NCBI GenBank assembly: GCA_005406025.1
Contig: BGZK01001379.1
Span: forward strand, 62,001 to 126,000
Source of the DNA: Eumeta japonica
Lineage: Eukaryota > Arthropoda > Insecta > Lepidoptera > Psychidae
Direction: 5' to 3'
Length of the DNA stretch: 64,000 bases
Part shown: one piece after another, positions 58,821 to 64,000 of the stretch
How the letters are laid out: each line of letters begins with the position of its first letter
Position numbering within the stretch: position 1 is the stretch's first letter
Position numbers and translations under genes: made by a program
Notes under the pieces: model-generated
Told to the model about the DNA's origin: nothing
The model's input: only the letters and a program-made list of their open reading frames with translations
Databases searched by the model: none

Positions 58821-60199
58821 GCGTGACGTGTGGTCCAGCTTAGTGTCCCAGTCATACTAACCCAAAATTGGAAAATTATTTAGAGTGTCCATTAAATGTG
58901 ACGGTTAGAAGGAAAGCTTTTTAATAGACTTATGTTTTAAATTTCGATATCTCAGAAATGAATCAATTAATTGAGACTCGCGATACGGCGTTCAATTTGG
59001 TTGGTTTTAAGACTTAGACTTTTAATTGGTTGAGCCGTTCTAAAATATTCAAAAAACGAAAATCAAGAGTTTTTTTTTAATATTATTACGGAATAACGGT
59101 CTAATCCTTTTTCAACTGGGTCAAAATTTAACGACGCGTTTAAAAAATATTACAGTACAAAAATTTCCAAAAACGGTTTTTTTTAATATTACATTGAGTA
59201 TCTTTAGACATACATAAAAGCGACACATTTCAAGTATTATCATATGTTTCTGCACTTTTCTGTTGCTTTGATTTAAGAAAATCAGCATATACTTTGATCA
59301 CGGTAAATATACTGCTGCGCGTGTTAAATTAAATTATTAATGTTTCAGACGAAAATTCTATATTATCGTACGTTATCTTTGATTTTCGAAGAACCGGTTG
59401 GCTGCGATGATAATTTCTAAATTTTTTACAATTTTTCAATGTTTCTGATGAAAATGGAATAACTTTTTGGGATGTTTTTTGCTTACAAAAAACACACTTC
59501 ATATTATTAATACTCGTATTTGCAACATACATTAAATTCTATTGACAAATTTCTTTTTAAAATATAAACAAGCCAGAATGTCAACATATAGCGATGACGC
59601 GTTACACTGTGAGTAGCTGTTATGACGTCATGGCGACGAGAAGCAGAATTGTGGGGACGGTGTGAGAGAATAGAATATGGCAAAAGTGAAAGAGAAATAG
59701 AGGCGCAGAGTGGGGAATACATGCTTTATTCTCCCTGCTCGCAGTTAACTTTATAGAAGGTTTTTGTTACTCCGGCTTGTGAAAACATCAAATTATATTT
59801 TTTCCGGTATCCTCGCATTATTTTCTTCAAAATAAAAAAACCGCGCTCGAGAATTTCAATTTGACAAATTTTTTTTGCAAGTTTGTGACGCTGCCATCCT
59901 CTTGCGTTACGCTCAAATCGTCAGATTATTGAAACGCACATTGTTCAGGTAGCAATTAACCCACCTTAACTTAGTCTGACACGCTTGAGTATTTCTGATG
60001 ATCGATTTTTTTTAGTGTTCCGTCGGGCTGCCCTAAGCAAACCCCCCCTCTACATAAATGGCTCGTATATGCCGGAGGTGCTCTACAGGGTACGAGGTAC
60101 GCCCCCTTATATTAATCTGCCGTGTCCGAGTGACACCCCAAATCTCCCATTGGCGTCCCCTACTATAAGTTAAGTTACATTTGGCACAGAGAGATTAAG

Positions 60200-61644
60200 C
60201 TTTCGAAGTACATTTCAAAATGTTTTGCATGAAAGGATCTAAGATAGTGCGAAAAGCAATAAAGTTAGCAGCCACTACCTCGGTATTAATCTCGATACAA
60301 TCGGGCGTAATAAAAGAACTACTTTAACTTAATTTCCTTCCGAAATCACATAGAATCCACATTACAGAGAATACAAGGTACATATATTATATAGTACATT
60401 GTTGCCAATACGTTCATAAACCAAATAATAAAATAATGGAATAAACCTCCTGCCAAATAAATAACAACACTTCGTTTGTTTTTCTCGAAATGCATCGGCG
60501 TCAAACATTACATTATCTGTGAATTTTGAATGAAATCTGTACAATGTTACAGAGAATAGTTTCTTTACGTCAAAGATGACATGTTTGTTTTTTTTTATTT
60601 ATATAATTAAGATTATTACAGTTACGTTGTTTGCATCTAAAGAATGTTTTAAAACATATATTTGCGGATAATGTATACAGGAATTCGAGCGTTGCTGTTT
60701 TTCGTTTTTTTGTTGGAGATTAGTGCTTTAGTAAGCAAAATGCGATCAGTTAAATGTTCTAATAGTAGAGTGGTACACTTTTTATGTCATAGTAAGGTCG
60801 AACACGCACCTATTTTTTATTTTTACCCTTTCTTTCTCAATTGTAAAACGCATCGCATCGTAACCATATCATAAAAAGTTTATTTAAATACTTACATGCA
60901 TTTTTATTCAAAACCACATTGATTTTAATCATAAAATATAATTAAATTTTCCCACAAACTTTTCAATCGAGTCAGATTGGAGTCAATGAAAAAAATTCTT
61001 TACGAAGATTAAAATTCACGTTCGCCGTATCCGTTAATGAATTTGTTGAAACATTTTATATTAAAATGCCATTAGACTCTGTACGGCGGCGACACATCTG
61101 GACTTGAGAACCAGAAACGTGTTTGCGAGCGTTCTGTGACTCACGGTTTTCCTGAATATTACGTGCCATTCGAAAGGCCACGACAATTTGGAACGCGTAT
61201 TTAATTTGCATAGAATTATCAGTCGAGCAGTTCGTTCATATTAAAAACTACTACTAAAATTTAATTATTTAAAACACAGGGAATAAAAAAAAAAGAAAGA
61301 CGCCGTAACTGGATACGCATTTAACTTGATGAGAACGATCGCTCACAGGCAAATAATAATATAAATGTAGCGTATAATATTCTATATTATAGAGTGAATA
61401 GGCTCATTAAAATATTGAACTGCCGTTGAAAATCAAACACTTTCAATACGAAGTATAAATATATCTTGACCTAATAGGTTTATCTCTTATATACGTGTAC
61501 TTTGAATTTAAAATTTTAACCTAGCTTTATAGACACTTGGCAAAAACTGTGATATTATACTCAACATTTCAATACAAAAAAAATAGCTTATAAAATACGG
61601 AAGCATTATTTTTATATATATATGTATATTGTATTAATTTTATA
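60200..61644. other. No gene seen
   Basis: AT-rich. Small frames at 60362-60544 and 60662-60874 lack support. Confidence 0.35.
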
Positions 61645-62125
61645 CAGTGGAATCTCAATAACTCGAATGTCAAGGGAAATGCAAAAAAATTCGAGTTAAC
61701 GAGTTTTCGACTTAACAAGAACTTCGAGATACATATGACTGTGTCAACAAGGAACAAATATAACGATCACAGCTGTGTTACTTAGAAAGTTTCATTGCAC
61801 GTGTACAAGACAAAAACAATAGATTAGAAGCCCCGAACCTGAACATTCATTTTGGAATTCATTGCTATTATTTCGGGGAATTCCAAGTAAGACGTCATTA
61901 TATTTTACCAACTACGACTTACGGAGTCTCCTTTTTGAAATCCGAGTTATAGAGTATAAATATGTATTATCAATACTTCGTAGGGAAATAACATTTTGCT
62001 TGAGTTACAAAGTCTAAATAATTCGAGATACCGCGTATTAGGGGTTCACCGGAAGGGAATGGCAATTTTTTTCGACTTAATGAGGATTTCGACTTAACGA
62101 GGTTCGTGTTATTGAGATTCCACTG
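61645..62125. mobile_element. pogo/Tigger-like MITE (481 bp) with TA duplication
   Basis: Perfect 18-bp terminal repeats, CAGTGGAATCTCAATAAC at 61645 and its inverse ending at 62125, flanked by TA on both sides. Subterminal repeats of TCGACTTAA / CGAGTTAACGAG type occur at both ends. The TIR style and TA site fit the pogo/Tigger branch of Tc1/mariner. No transposase remains. Confidence 0.75.
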
Positions 62126-63700
62126 TATATATTTAATTACTTAGTCATGTTGGAGTTTAAAGATATGCATTGAATAACATTCATTTCCATTTCAATTTCC
62201 ATGTATTCCAGGTATTGATGAACAAAGACATCGTTGAACAAAGGAATATTTTTATAGTTACACCACAATGATCGTGATAAACAGCTTCTCTACTATTAAA
62301 GGCATTTATTTCTATGAGAAATCGCCAAGAAAGAAATCGATATCATTTCTTGCAGTTAGTTTTTTTTTTTTCTTTAATCCAGACACAAAACATTAAAGGA
62401 GATAATACTTCAGAATGCCAACCAAAGCGATACGAACGTAATACGAATTTACTAATACATGATGAAACGAAACCGATGGACCCACGTCAGATTCGCCCGG
62501 ATTTTTTCCGAAGTCCGGATCCGTGACTCACTGCGCGTTCGCAACGTGAAAGCCAGCCAGGAGCCTGTCAGTGACGCAGAAAACACTACGTCCGCCCATC
62601 TCGACACTGTTTCCTCTTCGGCTGGAAGATTTACGTTGCGCTAGATCACAACGGTCGACGCTGATTCTGTTGCAGATATTGTATAGCGTTTTTCAGATAT
62701 TTATGGTAACGATAATGTAAGCAGAATAATGAAATTGTTTTTGAAGAACTCGAGAATGGATTTTAAGTTATTCCGAATCTGTTACATGTGTACGTTACAT
62801 TACTCGGTTTGGTGCAAATCAGAATCGTGAGAGGCAGCGGTATCGACGGAGGGCAAAATCGAGGCCGAAACCGGGGTCGAAATTGAATGCGGAACCGGGA
62901 TTAGAAATGCGGTTGCGACCAGGATCGAAATCGGAAATAGTAACGCGAGCAGATTTAAGCGGTTTTTGAGTAGGTTTTTTAGTATAGATAGATAGACGCT
63001 TCGTAGATCTAACCCAGATGATTTATTTACCCGTCCCCGTTTCTCTTTTAAGTATTTATAATTAAGAAAAATTAAGTCACACTAAGATCGCAAATCGTAC
63101 AAACAATTAAGCGAGGCCGATGGAAGTGCTATCGCGTCCTTTGTAATATTATAAGAAATATCTAAAAACTTCGACACAAATCGGGTGGATATAACAAAAT
63201 TTACGAACTCGTGGGGCCAAGCCGGAGATAAGCGTTAGTGTAAATTCGCAAACACTAAATGCTTAGTCAACGTGGAGCTTGCAACAAATACATAGACAAA
63301 ACTTGTTTATGATTTTATTACAAGTATTAACACATTTATGCTTTAAGATATGTGATTCAACATATAAAGATTTTACTTGAAACCTTCTAAAATATATTTG
63401 ATTCAGAGTAACTTGTTAAACTATTGGGGACTATGATGGAAGCCGTATTTTTTAAAATATTTTTTAATTACCATCAAAACAATTCAGATCTTAGTCTGAC
63501 CTAGACAGTAAATTTTCGAATCTATCATATACGTATTAATTACTAGAATTCGGGCGACTTCAACGATCTAATTTTAATAAAAACTCTCTTTTTACAGGTT
63601 CGTTCGTAAGTCGACATCCATCTCAAAAGTAACTTTCTTTTAATATTTATTACTGAAATTACCTTTTGCGAGTCCGTAACTTGAGTGCCGGCTAATGAGC
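62126..63700. other. No clear gene
   Basis: A 61-codon plus-strand frame (62459-62644, MMKRNRWTHVRFARIFSEVR start) is GC-richer than its surroundings but unsupported. 62830-62990 is the GGAATCGG-type degenerate repeat tail ending in TAGATAGATAG. The remainder is AT-rich. Confidence 0.3.
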
Positions 63701-63719
63701 GTTTTTAGCAGCAACTCGA

Positions 63720-63734
63720 AGAAACTTCGAGAAC
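63720..63734. promoter_or_regulatory. Heat-shock-element-like motif
   Basis: GAAACTTCGAGAAC gives three correctly spaced inverted pentamers (GAA-nn-TTC-nn-GAA). About 130 bp further right a GC-rich stretch begins (63840-63920), with an 8-bp inverted repeat GTGCGAGC / GCTCGCAC (63872-63898). It could be part of a promoter reaching past the window edge. Confidence 0.3.
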
Positions 63735-64000
63735 GCAAGAAGTTCGCTAATGACATGTCCACAACTCTTATTAGCCAAAGTGTGCTACGTTTGCTCTAAC
63801 AACATTTAATTTTCACAGCAACACGTCCGCCAGTCACGAGCGAACTTTTCCTCGGGGAAATATTGAGACAGGTGCGAGCGGGCGGGTGTCGCTCGCACGA
63901 GGAGCGGCGCAAAACGTGTAATAAAACTGAACGAAGTGTATTTTGTGCGTGGAAAGCATTTATACAAACAAAACCGGTTACGGTCAATAGAGCAGAAAAA

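Noticed and set aside
1..64000. CRISPR arrays, operons, phage or bacterial genes
   Set aside because: No regularly spaced repeats with unique spacers and no dense coding; splice signals and repeats are those of an insect nuclear genome.

Overview
The window looks like gene-poor, AT-rich nuclear DNA from an insect, most likely a moth or butterfly (Lepidoptera). It has spliced exons with GT/AG borders, long non-coding stretches and no operons. Many dispersed repeats have recognisable lepidopteran hallmarks: GGGTTCCG/CGGAACCC-ended elements, a tRNA-derived SINE with a TTAGTTTGG-type body, a Helitron-like element ending CCGGGCCAGCTAG/T, and RTE, CR1 and mariner relics. The assignment rests on repeat style from memory; no search was run.

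One host gene is well supported. It is on the minus strand at the left side. A 2.7-kb first coding exon (12912 to 10193) starts at a good Kozak ATG in an exon with a strong 3' splice site, and ends at a GTGAGT donor in phase 2. A second exon (9002 to 8902) fits that phase exactly. The visible part encodes about 940 residues of mostly disordered, Ser/Lys/Asp-rich protein with a basic stretch and many Tyr-x-x-Ile motifs. Its downstream exons were not found and may lie beyond the left edge. The rest of the window holds only weaker exon candidates: 51268-51492 minus, 20064-20556 plus (broken), 41839-41982 plus, and a GC-rich cluster at 41.4-42.3 kb.

Layout: 1-8.9 kb is intron or flank with an inverted pair of GGGTTCCG elements (4.13-4.88 and 6.70-7.32 kb), an RTE fragment and copy A of a TTGGTTG-ended repeat. 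The host exons occupy 8.9-12.96 kb. A (CA)31 microsatellite, repeat copy C and a third GGGTTCCG element follow at 13.3-14.8 kb. A decayed mariner lies at 18.4-19.2 kb. MITE-like elements lie at 22.9, 33.6, 42.4, 45.0, 46.5, 50.2 and 61.6 kb. RTE relics lie at 24.9-25.5 and 55.9-56.5 kb, and repeat copy B at 31.7-32.2 kb, next to a SINE at 32.4-32.76 kb. A fold-back structure lies at 36.4-37.75 kb, a Helitron-like element at 38.9-39.5 kb, a CR1-type LINE tail at 44.1-44.6 kb, and a near-complete mariner (47182-48468) sits inside another element (about 46749-49283).

No novel multi-gene system (no defence island, biosynthetic cluster or CRISPR) is visible. The most interesting points are the hidden second exon and SH2-ligand-like tyrosines of the host gene, a structurally intact mariner carrying two homopolymer frameshifts, two nearly identical but chimeric repeats 29 kb apart in opposite orientation, and several inverted-repeat structures that would give double-stranded RNA if transcribed.
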